Assembly (NCBI GenBank): GCA_003851245.1
Contig: BHEP01000004.1
Span: 1-64,000, forward strand
Direction of reading: 5' to 3'
DNA from: Bacteroidales bacterium
GTDB taxonomy: Bacteria; Bacteroidota; Bacteroidia; Bacteroidales; Azobacteroidaceae
DNA length: 64,000 nucleotides
Positions 7,749-17,107 of this stretch are shown in pieces; the first letter of the stretch is position 1, and the number at the start of each line of letters is the position of its first letter. The translations under genes were made by a program, and so were the position numbers. The notes below the pieces were generated by a model. The model did no database searches. It was not told where the DNA came from and saw only the letters and a program-made list of their open reading frames with translations.

Positions 7749-8741
7749 ATGAATATCCAATATATCAAACGTCAATCCGATATTTGTATGAAAGCCATTA
7801 TGCAAATAGACTTCAATAGCATGCCTATCAGCGAATATAATAAGCAATATATAGATAGCCTATTGCCTAATTTGCAATATTATTTTCAAATTTATTCTGC
7901 GGCAATTAAGGATTTATTGCCAGCAAAGGAGGGCGGCGTTTTGATTGTAGATTATGGAGGGGGGCATGGTTTTTTTAGTTTGTTTCTGAAGTGCTTGGGT
8001 TTTGATGTTGTTTATTGCGACTACAATCCCCTGTCTGTGCATACGGCAATGCTAATCAAGCAAGAGCTTGGCTTTGGTCCAGACCACATTGTGGAAGGCG
8101 ACAGTGCGGCTCTTTTAGCTTACTGTAGTGCAAATAAATTGAAGGTTCAATATTTGGCTGCCACCGATTTGATAGAACATGTTTATGATCTAAATATTTT
8201 TTTCTCGGATTTGAGCAAGCTCAATCCTCACTTAGAAATGATATTCACTACAGGATCCAATCCTTGCAATTCCACCAAGTCGGCTCGCTTGCGCAAGATG
8301 ATGTTGGAAATGGAGCGAGAATATTTTCTTCCAATGAGACAAGAATATATATCAAAAAAAAATACGAATTTAAATTCTGACGACATTCTTACAATTGCGA
8401 AATTTACTAGGGGATTGACTTACGAGGATATTGATAAATATATAGCCATCTATGCCGAAGATAGTCGTCTGCCAGTAGCAACAAAAGATCCATACAACAC
8501 ATGCGATCCAGCCAGTGGCAATTGGATGGAGAGGATACTGCCTTTGGAGGCTTATCGACAAATTTTGGGGCAATATGGTTTCGAGGTACAATTTAAAAAG
8601 GGCTTTTACAACGAGCAAAGGTCTAATATATTCCTTTCCATCCTTGTAAAAGCCCTTAATATCGGCATTGGCATTCTTCCTTTCTACGGACTTAATTTTG
8701 CCCCATATTTGGTGCTTCTGATAAAGCCTCTACGAAGATAA
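7749..8741 (+). CDS. SAM-dependent class I methyltransferase
   Basis: ATG at 7749 gives 330 residues; an in-frame TTG at 7728 is less likely. The SAM-binding loop VDYGGGHGFFSLF lies near residues 65-77 and is followed by VVYCDYNP, whose Asp is the expected ribose-binding acidic residue. A DLIEHVYD motif resembles the methyltransferase post-II region. The C-terminus is hydrophobic (IGIGILPFYGLNFAPYLVLL) and could touch the membrane. The substrate is unknown. The gene has no operon partner and its end lies 4 bp from the convergent S41 protease gene. Confidence 0.7.
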   Translation: MNIQYIKRQSDICMKAIMQIDFNSMPISEYNKQYIDSLLPNLQYYFQIYSAAIKDLLPAKEGGVLIVDYGGGHGFFSLFLKCLGFDVVYCDYNPLSVHTAMLIKQELGFGPDHIVEGDSAALLAYCSANKLKVQYLAATDLIEHVYDLNIFFSDLSKLNPHLEMIFTTGSNPCNSTKSARLRKMMLEMEREYFLPMRQEYISKKNTNLNSDDILTIAKFTRGLTYEDIDKYIAIYAEDSRLPVATKDPYNTCDPASGNWMERILPLEAYRQILGQYGFEVQFKKGFYNEQRSNIFLSILVKALNIGIGILPFYGLNFAPYLVLLIKPLRR

Positions 8742-8745
8742 TGTA

Positions 8746-10395
8746 CTAGTTGGTGCCTAAAAGTTTATTGTATTCCTTTTCATCATTAATAATTTCTACT
8801 GCTTTTAGAAATGATGCGTTGTCTTGATTCATAATTCTGTAGTACTCGTTTATTTCCCACAAATCTCTAGCTACCAGTGCTTTTAATTGAAGACTGATGA
8901 GTGTCTTAGATTTTTTCAAATCCTCCATATCCTTGGCTGTAAATATAGAGTCGGCAGAAACTTTTGAAGAATCTGTTTGCTCGCTCAATCTTTCGGTTTT
9001 CACTGCATCTATTAGTTCATCAATAAAAGTTTCATTGATGGAAAATTTACTTGAGAAACTTTCGAAGTTCTTATACTTTTTCCTTAGTTCATCCCTGTGT
9101 GTGTCGATATAATTCATCGTCACCTTATTGATAATACCTTTATAGCTTATTTCCCTATGCAGAGGAGTGTATCTGCTTGTGTCGAAAGGAACGAAATAGT
9201 CAGGCATGATGCCCCCGCCTCCATATACCACACGTTTGTTTACCAAGGTATTGTATTTCAGAGAATCAGGAAAATGAATGCTGTCGGCATGAAGCATCTC
9301 CCCATTGTTGTATCTCTCAACAAGATCTTTGTTGTATGAGTCTTGGTCTCCATTTTCGTAATGTTTTTGTATGCATCTTCCTGTGGGAGTGTAGTATCTC
9401 GCTGTTGTAAGGCGAATCATAGAGCCATCGGGAAGAGGCAGGGGTCTTTGTACCAATCCTTTTCCGAAACTTCTTCTGCCTACCACTACGGCTCTGTCCC
9501 AATCTTGTACAGCTCCAGCTACAATCTCGCTAGCCGAAGCCGAAGTTTCGTCGATTAATACGACCAATTTGCCAGTTTCAAAACCCCCTTTTTGTGTTGC
9601 CTTGGCATCTTCTCTTTTTTGGCTAGCTCCTTCTGTATATACTATTGTTTTGTTTGCAGCCAGAAACTCGTTGCAAATATCTATGGCTATATTGAGGTAG
9701 CCTCCACCATTGCCTTGCAGGTCTAGTATTAGATTCTTCATTCCCAGGTCTTTTAGTTCCTTAAATGATTTTAGATACTCTTGGTGTGATGTTGCTGCGA
9801 AACGATTGAGGCGTATATATCCAGTTTCTTTGTCCGCCATGTAGGCAGCATCAAGGCTATAGATAGGTATTTTATCTCTAATGATTCTAAATTCTATTAG
9901 AGGGGGCGTGTTTTGGCGTAGAACTTTCACCCTTACGGTAGTGCCCTTAGTTCCACGAAGTCGTTTCATGATGTCTGGGGTTTTCATTTTCACACCCGAG
10001 ATTATTGTGTCGTCAACTTCTATTATTCTATCGCCAGCTCTCATGCCCACTTTTTCGGAAGGGCCTCCCGATATTACTTGTATCACATACAAGGTGTCGG
10101 TAAGCATGTTGAACTGCACGCCTATCCCATCAAAATTGCCTTGTAGGGGCTCGTTCATTTCCTTTACCTCTTCTTTATTGAGGTAGTTGGAGTGCGGGTC
10201 TAATTTTTCGAGGAGTGCTACTATGGCATCTTCCGCCAATTTATCCTGGTCTACTTTGTCGACATACATGTTTTCAATAGCATACATGACCATACTAATT
10301 TTTTGTATACCTTGATTTTGGGCGTTTCCCTGTGCCAAAAGCAAATAATGGCTACATGCGAATAAACACGCTACGAAAATAATTAATCTATTCAT
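8746..10395 (-). CDS. S41 family C-terminal processing peptidase (CtpA/Prc-like)
   Basis: The protein has 549 residues with a signal peptide (MNRLIIFVACLFACSHYLLLAQ), so it acts in the periplasm or at the surface. A PDZ domain covers about residues 85-170 (NFDGIGVQFNM, GGPSEKVGMRAGDRI), and the S41 catalytic domain about 185-370. The DETSASASEIVAG segment (282-294) carries the catalytic Ser, and Lys312 in SFGKGLVQ is the general base, so the Ser-Lys dyad is intact. Such proteases trim or degrade proteins from the C-terminus. The gene lies 2 bp upstream of nothing else on its strand but directly follows coaD, with which it is probably cotranscribed. Confidence 0.9.
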   Translation of the reverse strand: MNRLIIFVACLFACSHYLLLAQGNAQNQGIQKISMVMYAIENMYVDKVDQDKLAEDAIVALLEKLDPHSNYLNKEEVKEMNEPLQGNFDGIGVQFNMLTDTLYVIQVISGGPSEKVGMRAGDRIIEVDDTIISGVKMKTPDIMKRLRGTKGTTVRVKVLRQNTPPLIEFRIIRDKIPIYSLDAAYMADKETGYIRLNRFAATSHQEYLKSFKELKDLGMKNLILDLQGNGGGYLNIAIDICNEFLAANKTIVYTEGASQKREDAKATQKGGFETGKLVVLIDETSASASEIVAGAVQDWDRAVVVGRRSFGKGLVQRPLPLPDGSMIRLTTARYYTPTGRCIQKHYENGDQDSYNKDLVERYNNGEMLHADSIHFPDSLKYNTLVNKRVVYGGGGIMPDYFVPFDTSRYTPLHREISYKGIINKVTMNYIDTHRDELRKKYKNFESFSSKFSINETFIDELIDAVKTERLSEQTDSSKVSADSIFTAKDMEDLKKSKTLISLQLKALVARDLWEINEYYRIMNQDNASFLKAVEIINDEKEYNKLLGTN

Positions 10396-10397
10396 AT

Positions 10398-10871
10398 TTA
10401 TTTTATTAGGTATTTGTATATATTTAATTTTTTGGGTACAAATTCGTCGACATTTTTTTCAAATGTCAATAGCTCTCTTACAATTGACGAGCTGATATGT
10501 ATAAACTTGGGCTTGGTAAAAAGCACAAGTGTTTCTATTTTTGAAATGCAGTGATTGACATCGGCTATACTTTTTTCAAACTCAAAATCATTCATTGATC
10601 TAATGCCCCTCAAAATAAATTTAGCCCCAACTTGCGATGCAAAGTCAAGGGTGAGGCAGTTGTAAGTTTGAACCTTTATTCTTGGTTCGTTGGCATAAAG
10701 ATTTTCCAACATTTCGAGTCTTTGTTCCAGGCTGAAATGTGTTTTTTTATTGGTGTTGATGCCAATGGCAATAATGAGCTCGTCGACCAAGTTCAGGCCC
10801 CTTTCAACGATAGATTCATGTCCTAGGGTGAAGGGGTCAAATGTCCCTGGAAATAATGCTATTTTCTTCAC
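10398..10871 (-). CDS. coaD: Pantetheine-phosphate adenylyltransferase
   Basis: The 157 residues are the normal length. The nucleotidyltransferase motif FPGTFDPFTLGH near the start carries the T/HxGH signature, and ISSSIVREL near the C-terminus is the second ATP-binding motif. The enzyme makes dephospho-CoA from 4'-phosphopantetheine and ATP in the cytoplasm. The following S41 protease gene begins 2 bp after the coaD stop, which suggests one transcript. Confidence 0.95.
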   Translation of the reverse strand: MKKIALFPGTFDPFTLGHESIVERGLNLVDELIIAIGINTNKKTHFSLEQRLEMLENLYANEPRIKVQTYNCLTLDFASQVGAKFILRGIRSMNDFEFEKSIADVNHCISKIETLVLFTKPKFIHISSSIVRELLTFEKNVDEFVPKKLNIYKYLIK

Positions 10872-11055
10872 GTTCTAAATGTTGGTAGTTTATAAATTTT
10901 AAAATAATTCACTGTCCCTAATTATGAGGGGTTCTAAAAATTATATTTTTCGACTCTGTCAAGGCTGATAACGAAGGGAGTTTGCCTTTGCAAATAACCT
11001 AGTTATAGTCCCGTATGACAAGTAAGAAAAAGCAATTTGTAGGAGTCCCCTTATT

Positions 11056-12918
11056 TTATATTTCTTCTTCAACAACTAGGTTGTCGATGATAAAATTCTG
11101 CCTATCCATCGTATTTTTGCCCATATAAAATTCTAGCATTTCTTTTACAGCATCTTGTTTTTTCATTGTCACGGGATCTAGCCTAATATCCTTTCCAATA
11201 AAATTTTTGAACTCCGAGGGGGAGATTTCTCCCAAGCCCTTGAAGCGTGTAATTTCGGGATTGGGTTTTAATTTCTCTATGGCATTTATTCTTTCCTCTT
11301 CAGAATAGCAATAAATGGTTTCTTTTTTATTTCTCACCCTAAAAAGCGGTGTTTGTAGGATAAAAACATGATTGTTCTTGATCAAATCGGGGAAAAATTG
11401 CAAGAAAAATGTGATGATGAGGAGCCTAATGTGCATGCCATCTACATCAGCATCGGTAGAAATTATAACTTTATTGTACCGAAGCGATTCCAGTCCATCC
11501 TCAATATTGAGAGCCGCCTGTAGGAGGTTGAACTCTTCGTTTTCGTAAACTATTTTTTTAGTCAATCCAAAAGTGTTTAGGGGCTTTCCTCTAAGGCTAA
11601 AAACTGCCTGGTAGTTAGGATCCCTACTCTGCGTTATTGAGCCGCTGGCAGAATCACCCTCGGTGATAAAAACACAGGATTGATCGAGATTTTCGCCCTT
11701 GGTATCATTGTAATGTAGGCGACAATCTCTGAGTTTTTTGTTGTGGAGGTTGGCTTTCTTGGCTCGGTCTCGCGCAAGTTTTGTTACGCCCGCTATGGCC
11801 TTCCTTTCTTTCTCGGATTCTAGTATTTTCTTTAGCAAGCTCTCCGCAATGTGGGGATTTTTGTGCAAGAAATTGTCTAGTTCTTTTTTAACGAAATCTC
11901 CAATAAATTTTGCTACAGTAGGCCCTTTGGGTCCCATTTCTTTAGAGCCTAGTTTGGTTTTTGTTTGGGATTCAAAAATAGGCTCCTCTACCTTGATGCT
12001 AATTGCCGCAGTAAGTCCACTTCTAATATCGGCAAATTCAAAATTTTTGTTGAAATATTCCTTGATAACCCTACTTATAGCCTCTCTGAATGTGCTTAGG
12101 TGTGTGCCTCCTTGCGCTGTATGTTGGCCGTTTACGAAAGAGTAGTACTCTTCTCCATATTGATTGGCGTGGGTGAGTGCCAGCTCAATATCTTCGCCCT
12201 GCAGGTGAATAATAGGATACCGGGACTCGGCAGTCATATTTTCGTTGAGTAGGTCTTGCAGTCCATTTTTCGAAAAAAACCTTTTGCCATTATAATTTAT
12301 TACGAGGCCAGAATTGAGGAAGACATAGTTTTTAAGCAGTGCTTCTACATACTCGTCTTTGTAGGCATATTCTTTGAAAACTTCAATGTCGGGAATAAAT
12401 TCTACGAGGGTGCCATTGGCCTTGTCGCATTTTTCTATTGGAGGGTTTTCAGTTATTTGAGCTTGCGCATACTGCACAGCTTTTACCTCACTTTCTCTAT
12501 AGCTCTCTACCCTCATGTATGAAGATAGGGCATTAACGGCTTTTATTCCTACGCCGTTCAACCCTACAGATTTTTTGAAGGCCTTGGAGTCATACTTCCC
12601 TCCAGTATTCATTTTTGAAGAAGCGTCTACGACTTTTCCTAGGGGTATGCCCCTACCGAAATCCCTTACGGATACATGCTTGTCATTAATTTTTATTTCT
12701 ACTACTTTGCCATAGCCCATCATATATTCGTCCATAGCATTGTCTAGTACTTCTTTCAGTAGGACATAAATTCCATCGTCGGCATAGCATCCATCTCCCA
12801 ACTTGCCAATATACATTCCCGGGCGGTGGCGAATATGTTCCCACCACTCCAAGGTTTTTATATTGTCGTCAGCATATACTACCTCTGTCGGTATTGATTT
12901 TATTTCCTTTTCTTCCAT
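11056..12918 (-). CDS. parE: DNA topoisomerase IV subunit B
   Basis: The protein has 620 residues. The GHKL ATPase comes first: EVLDNAMDE around 56-64 with the catalytic Glu and Mg-binding Asn, then DFGRGIP and [14 protein letters not shown]. The transducer follows, with the QTKTKLGS loop. The TOPRIM domain has EGDSASGS near 419 and DADVDG near 491. ParE pairs with ParC to unlink daughter chromosomes. The length lacks the insert seen in many GyrB proteins, which favours ParE. ParC is not in the window. The upstream acetyltransferase gene ends 1 bp before this ATG, so the two are coupled. Confidence 0.9.
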   Translation of the reverse strand: MEEKEIKSIPTEVVYADDNIKTLEWWEHIRHRPGMYIGKLGDGCYADDGIYVLLKEVLDNAMDEYMMGYGKVVEIKINDKHVSVRDFGRGIPLGKVVDASSKMNTGGKYDSKAFKKSVGLNGVGIKAVNALSSYMRVESYRESEVKAVQYAQAQITENPPIEKCDKANGTLVEFIPDIEVFKEYAYKDEYVEALLKNYVFLNSGLVINYNGKRFFSKNGLQDLLNENMTAESRYPIIHLQGEDIELALTHANQYGEEYYSFVNGQHTAQGGTHLSTFREAISRVIKEYFNKNFEFADIRSGLTAAISIKVEEPIFESQTKTKLGSKEMGPKGPTVAKFIGDFVKKELDNFLHKNPHIAESLLKKILESEKERKAIAGVTKLARDRAKKANLHNKKLRDCRLHYNDTKGENLDQSCVFITEGDSASGSITQSRDPNYQAVFSLRGKPLNTFGLTKKIVYENEEFNLLQAALNIEDGLESLRYNKVIISTDADVDGMHIRLLIITFFLQFFPDLIKNNHVFILQTPLFRVRNKKETIYCYSEEERINAIEKLKPNPEITRFKGLGEISPSEFKNFIGKDIRLDPVTMKKQDAVKEMLEFYMGKNTMDRQNFIIDNLVVEEEI

Positions 12919-12919
12919 T

Positions 12920-14050
12920 TTATTTTTCTATATGTCTGATGTAGGCTCTTCTTGTTTTGTGATGCTCCGACTCATAGTCTTCCCATTGCGATTGCACTTT
13001 CATATTCATTTCTAGCTCAGGATTGCTTTCCGCATATTTGAAGCCCCATTTATTATAGGTGGGAATTAAATCAGCGAAAAGGGCTGCATTAATTCCCTTG
13101 TTTTGAAACTCAGGCACAACGCCAATGATATATAGGTCTACCACATCATTTTTGCCATATAGAGCCTTTAGTAGGTGTATCCACCCAAAGGGGAATAGAC
13201 TTCCCTTAGCCTTTTGTAAGGCTTTGGATAGGTTTGGAAGTGTTATTCCTACACCAATAACGGCATCGTCACTTTCCCTAACAATGACAGGTACAAGGTC
13301 GAGCCTAAGCATGGGAATATACATTTTGATATAGTAGTCTATCTGTTTGTCCGAGAGTTCTGAGTATCCATAGAGAGGTTTGTAGGCCTCGTTAAGAAGT
13401 TGGAATATTTTTTTTGCGTAGGGCCAAATTTCCTTGGTATTTTTGAATTTCATAATCTTTAGTCCATATTTTTTCAATACTATATCAGAAATTCTTTTGT
13501 ATTTGGTGGGTATTTCTTTAGATATTTGTATTTTGAACTCATGCCAATCTTGGTCTTTAACGAATCCTAATTTTTCAAAATGCTGAGCATAATACGGGAA
13601 GCTGTAACTTGTAGACATGGTGCTTATCTGGTCGAAACCTTTCACAAGAAGTCCCTCGTGATCAAAATCGGTGAAGCCCATTGGCCCTTGTAGGCAGTAC
13701 AGTTGTTTTTCTTTAGCCCAAGTATCAACAGCTAAAAATAGTGCGCTAGACACATTTATATCGTCTATAAAATCTATAAAGCCAAATCGCATATTTTTTA
13801 GATTCCATATCTCGTTGGCTTTATGGTTTATGATGGCAGCAATTCGGCCAACAATTTTTCCCTCCTTGTAAGCTAGAAAATATTTGGATTCGCAGAAGTC
13901 GAATGCTGGATTCTTTTCTTTGCTAAGTGTCATCATCTCATCAGAAATGAGGCCAGGAACGTGGTACGGGCAGCCCTTGTAAAGCTGAATATTGAATTTT
14001 ACAAATTGCTTTAGTTCTGATTTGCTGTTTACTTCTCTTACTTCTATCAC
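12920..14050 (-). CDS. GNAT-like acetyltransferase family protein
   Basis: The 376-residue protein has an N-terminal acyltransferase-like part ([20 protein letters not shown]) and a C-terminal one ([29 protein letters not shown]), whose Q-x-x-G/A pattern resembles the acetyl-CoA-binding turn of GNAT enzymes. It may be a tandem GNAT fold. It is a conserved Bacteroidetes protein of unknown substrate. It ends directly before parE (1-bp gap), and I infer cotranscription. There is no signal peptide, so it is cytoplasmic. Confidence 0.7.
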   Translation of the reverse strand: MIEVREVNSKSELKQFVKFNIQLYKGCPYHVPGLISDEMMTLSKEKNPAFDFCESKYFLAYKEGKIVGRIAAIINHKANEIWNLKNMRFGFIDFIDDINVSSALFLAVDTWAKEKQLYCLQGPMGFTDFDHEGLLVKGFDQISTMSTSYSFPYYAQHFEKLGFVKDQDWHEFKIQISKEIPTKYKRISDIVLKKYGLKIMKFKNTKEIWPYAKKIFQLLNEAYKPLYGYSELSDKQIDYYIKMYIPMLRLDLVPVIVRESDDAVIGVGITLPNLSKALQKAKGSLFPFGWIHLLKALYGKNDVVDLYIIGVVPEFQNKGINAALFADLIPTYNKWGFKYAESNPELEMNMKVQSQWEDYESEHHKTRRAYIRHIEK

Positions 14051-14189
14051 TGTTTTATTTGCTTATTCTTTTTGTTATAATTCATTTAGTCGCCTTTAGC
14101 GCGTATATTTTTTCGTTCTCTTGCTTGGGCTCTTAGTATTTTCTATGGCGTGCTCAAGTGAGTTTGTCGAATTGGACAAAGGTAAACAA

Positions 14190-14699
14190 TTATTTTAATA
14201 TGTTTGAGTCCTTGCTCGAATCTAAAAAAGAATCCTCGCCAAAATGCAGGGGCAGTAGATCTTTTGCTTTTTCGACAATCAATATTTCCTTTTCTCCATA
14301 TAGAAGTATCTTTATGGGAGAGACTTGGAGGTTTTCATACTCCAATAGCACCTGCCTGCAAGCACCACAGGGGGATATTGCTTGCTTGGTGAAGTGTTCT
14401 TCATAAAAAGCAGTTATGGCAATGTGTAGCACTTTTTGCTGGGGATATTGAGATTTTGCGTAAAATAGTGCTGTTCGTTCGGCACAGAGCCCCGATGGGT
14501 AGGCAGCATTTTCTTGATTGTTGCCAGTAATAAATTCCCCATTTCCTAGCAAAACAGCTGCCCCTACTTTAAAATTAGAATATGGGGCATAAGCGTCCTG
14601 CGAAGCCACCTTTGCCAAATCTATTGTTTTTTTTTCATCCTCATTTAAGTCTTCATAAGAACAAACCATTATCTTTGTATAAATTTTTCTTTCTTTCAT
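14190..14699 (-). CDS. cdd: Cytidine deaminase
   Basis: The zinc-binding motifs CAERTAL and PCGACRQVL are both present, with Glu in CAE as the proton shuttle. The substrate-binding segment AYAPYSNFKVGAAV precedes them. The enzyme converts cytidine and deoxycytidine to uridine forms in pyrimidine salvage. I start at ATG 14699 (MKERKIYTK), which gives about 170 residues and matches the family's N-terminus. A longer frame to 14747 would overlap the divergent gene and adds a hydrophobic stretch that does not belong. TATATTTG on the minus strand (14724-14731) is a suitable -7 box. Confidence 0.9.
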   Translation of the reverse strand: MKERKIYTKIMVCSYEDLNEDEKKTIDLAKVASQDAYAPYSNFKVGAAVLLGNGEFITGNNQENAAYPSGLCAERTALFYAKSQYPQQKVLHIAITAFYEEHFTKQAISPCGACRQVLLEYENLQVSPIKILLYGEKEILIVEKAKDLLPLHFGEDSFLDSSKDSNILK

Positions 14700-14731
14700 A
14701 TCGCCTAAGTGTATTAAAAACAACAAATATA
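14670..14731. promoter_or_regulatory. Divergent cdd / glucosaminidase promoter region
   Basis: A minus-strand -7 box TATATTTG (14724-14731) suits cdd. A plus-strand TATCTTTG (14670-14677), inside the 5' end of cdd, suits the glucosaminidase gene at 14747. No good TTTG -33 box is seen for either, so confidence is moderate. Confidence 0.4.
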
Positions 14732-14746
14732 AACAAAACATTGACA

Positions 14747-15784
14747 ATGAAGACCCTTTTGCATTATTTTTTTCTAGTTTCTTTTCTACTCTTCTTCTCT
14801 ATTATATCATTTGCGCAAAAAAAAAATGCAAATTATGAGGCTTATATACACAAACATTCAGGCTTGGCGGTAGCTCACCAAAAGAAGTATAAAATTCCAG
14901 CAAGTGTTACCTTGGCACAGGCTGTTTTGGAGTCTGGTGCAGGGATGAGTTCTTTTGTTAAGAAATCTAACAACCATTTTGGAATAAAATGCCATAGTGA
15001 TTGGAAGGGCGCAAGGGTTTATCACGACGACGACAATCCCAATGACTGTTTTCGCAAGTATAAAAAAGTAGAAGATTCTTTTGAGGATCATTCCCTGTTT
15101 CTGACGCAAAAACCGCGCTATGCACCATTATTCAAACTCAATATTAGAGATTATAAGGCATGGAGTAAGGGTCTGCAAAAAACAGGTTATGCCACCGATA
15201 AGGCCTATGCCAATAAGCTTATTAAAATTATTGAGGTTTACGAGCTTTATATCTATGACAATGAGGGTGCTGTAGACAATAAGCAGGCAAAAAAGGCAAA
15301 AGAATTGAGGGAGAAAGAGGCAAGCGAGGCAAGGAAAAAAACAGAAGCCGCAAATAAAAGACAAGAGAAGGAGGACAAGGAAAAAAAGAAAAATAAGGGT
15401 GTAAAGACTAATGCTGGACAAGAGACTGCGAATAAAACCCCAATTTATCGCGATGTGTTCAAGACTCACGGCTTGATATATGTGATTGCTAATGATGGCG
15501 ATACTTTCGACCAAATAGCCTCCGACATGCGATTTAACACACAAGAAATGCTGAATTATAATGAGGTGCCAAAGGAGTTTCCCCTCTACAATGGCGATAT
15601 TGTGTACTTAGAAGCTAAGAAGATAAAAGCTGACAGACCCTATTATGAGCATCTTGTTCAAATTGGAGAGTCAATGCACGGCATCTCACAGAGGTATGGA
15701 ATGCAAGTCAAAAGCATTTATAAACTCAATGGCAAAGATGAGGATTATGTGCCGGAAGAAGGTGATGTATTGAGACTGAGGTAG
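14747..15784 (+). CDS. Peptidoglycan glucosaminidase (GH73-like) with two LysM domains
   Basis: Starting at ATG 14747 the protein has 345 residues and a signal peptide (MKTLLHYFFLVSFLLFFSIISFAQ). The glucosaminidase domain (ASVTLAQAVLESGAG, NNHFGIKC, YKKVEDSFEDHSLFL) spans about residues 45-165; the Glu of AVLESG is the expected acid. A Lys/Glu-rich linker (KAKELREKEASEARKK) follows. Two C-terminal LysM motifs (VIANDGDTFDQIASDM and HLVQIGESMHGISQRY) bind peptidoglycan. It probably cuts N-acetylglucosaminyl bonds during cell-wall turnover. The earlier in-frame start would lie inside cdd and is rejected. Confidence 0.9.
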   Translation: MKTLLHYFFLVSFLLFFSIISFAQKKNANYEAYIHKHSGLAVAHQKKYKIPASVTLAQAVLESGAGMSSFVKKSNNHFGIKCHSDWKGARVYHDDDNPNDCFRKYKKVEDSFEDHSLFLTQKPRYAPLFKLNIRDYKAWSKGLQKTGYATDKAYANKLIKIIEVYELYIYDNEGAVDNKQAKKAKELREKEASEARKKTEAANKRQEKEDKEKKKNKGVKTNAGQETANKTPIYRDVFKTHGLIYVIANDGDTFDQIASDMRFNTQEMLNYNEVPKEFPLYNGDIVYLEAKKIKADRPYYEHLVQIGESMHGISQRYGMQVKSIYKLNGKDEDYVPEEGDVLRLR

Positions 15785-15830
15785 ACGGATGGCATCTTGG
15801 AAATATTTCAAAAACTTTTAAATAGAAAAA

Positions 15831-15850
15831 GGGAATTCTCACGAATTCCC
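15831..15850 (+). terminator. 8-bp stem-loop after the glucosaminidase gene
   Basis: GGGAATTC-TCAC-GAATTCCC is a perfect stem with a 4-nt loop, about 45 bp after the stop codon. No T-run follows directly. The sequence after it (TTAACCTTAAATCTAATAC, then a 20-codon frame MKKPQYKDKACRSLI ending at TAA near 15949) looks deliberate, but no RNA family was assigned. Confidence 0.5.
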
Positions 15851-16018
15851 TAATCCAATCTTTGTTAACCTTAAATCTAATACTATTATGAAAAAACCAC
15901 AGTACAAAGATAAGGCTTGTAGGAGTCTAATTCCAAATTATTTTGGACAATAATTGTTAAAAAAATAGAATGTGTGTATATTTGACGCAAAGAGAACTGC
16001 CAGAGCATTATTAGACAG

Positions 16019-16990
16019 CTAGCAATTGATGGCATCCATAATTTCAAACAGTTGTTCTTGAGTATCTGCCTTAAGCAGGGCAATTCTTGTTGGCTTAAAA
16101 TTGGGGATGGATTTTAATAGAGGAGTCATCGCAATATGTCGGCGAATATGAAGGATGCCTCTTCTTTCGTCAAGCAGGTTTACGCTGTTTACTACCTGTT
16201 CTTTCAGCACATTTAGATACCAAGAAAAATCAGCCTCAGGCAATTTTTCGCCAGTGCTCATAAAATGTTTAGCCTCTTTAAAAATCCATGGTCGCCCAAT
16301 GCTAGCTCTGCCAATCATTATTGCGTCTACTCCATATTTGTCAAAAGCATTCTTGCATTCTTCTGCACTTGTGATGTCGCCATTACCGATTATCGGAATG
16401 TGCATGCGAGCATTGTTTTTAACCTCACCAATAAGAGTCCAGTCGGCAATGCCTGTATACATCTGGCTCCTGGTGCGCCCGTGTATTGTGAGCGCCATGA
16501 TGCCACAGTCCTGAAGTTTTTCTGCCAAGTCTACAATTATTTTGCTGTCATTGTCCCATCCCAGGCGAGTTTTTACGGTTACGGGAATGTTTACCGCTTT
16601 CACCACCGCACTAACTATTTCTAGCATCAGCGGAGTGTTTTGAAGCATTCCAGATCCAGCACCCTTGCCCGCAATTTTCTTTACAGGGCAGCCAAAATTG
16701 AGATCTATAATATCGGCTTTAGCCTCTTCACAAATTTTTGCAGCCTCTACCATGGCCTCTACTTCTTTGCCATATATTTGCATTGCAAGAGGTCGTTCTT
16801 GGTCTGAAATATGGGTTTTGAGCATGGTCTTGCTGATGTTTCTTACCAAGGCATCGCAAGAAATAAATTCTGTATAGACTAGGTCTGCACCAAAATTTTT
16901 GCACATAAGTCTGAAAGAAATATCTGTAACATCTTCCATAGGAGCTAAAAAGATGGGATATTTGTCAAAAGTTATATTTCCTATTTTCAT
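16019..16990 (-). CDS. dusB: tRNA-dihydrouridine synthase
   Basis: The 323 residues begin with the flavin-binding start LAPMEDVTDISFR, typical of Dus enzymes. The active-site Cys101 lies in LNFGCPVKKIAGKGAGS, and TVKTRLGWD, TIHGRTRSQMY and IGNGDI follow in the expected order of the TIM barrel. The enzyme reduces uridines in tRNA with FMN and NADPH. DusB is the usual Bacteroidetes paralogue. The gene is transcribed divergently from the U32 peptidase gene; a -7-like TAATTTTG lies at 17022-17029 (minus). Confidence 0.9.
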   Translation of the reverse strand: MKIGNITFDKYPIFLAPMEDVTDISFRLMCKNFGADLVYTEFISCDALVRNISKTMLKTHISDQERPLAMQIYGKEVEAMVEAAKICEEAKADIIDLNFGCPVKKIAGKGAGSGMLQNTPLMLEIVSAVVKAVNIPVTVKTRLGWDNDSKIIVDLAEKLQDCGIMALTIHGRTRSQMYTGIADWTLIGEVKNNARMHIPIIGNGDITSAEECKNAFDKYGVDAIMIGRASIGRPWIFKEAKHFMSTGEKLPEADFSWYLNVLKEQVVNSVNLLDERRGILHIRRHIAMTPLLKSIPNFKPTRIALLKADTQEQLFEIMDAINC

Positions 16991-17021
16991 TTTGTTTTAT
17001 TTTTTAAAAGGCGTATTCGTG

Positions 17022-17082
17022 CAAAATTACTCTATTATTTTGAAAACCTTATTAGGGAGATGAGATTTTATGAGTACATTTG
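17022..17082. promoter_or_regulatory. Divergent -7 boxes for dusB and the U32 peptidase gene
   Basis: TAATTTTG on the minus strand (17022-17029) and TACATTTG on the plus strand (17075-17082) fit the TAnnTTTG element. They give leaders of about 25 nt for each gene. Neither has a well-placed TTTG. Confidence 0.45.
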
Positions 17083-17107
17083 TAATCTTGAAGAAAAACT
17101 TTAATGT

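Noticed and set aside
10872-11055. Possible tRNA or riboswitch between coaD and parE
   Set aside because: No cloverleaf, no CCA end and no recognisable riboswitch core; only short local pairings.
15128-15544. 138-codon hydrophobic minus-strand frame opposite the glucosaminidase gene
   Set aside because: The hydrophobic look comes from reading the Lys/Glu-rich linker in reverse.
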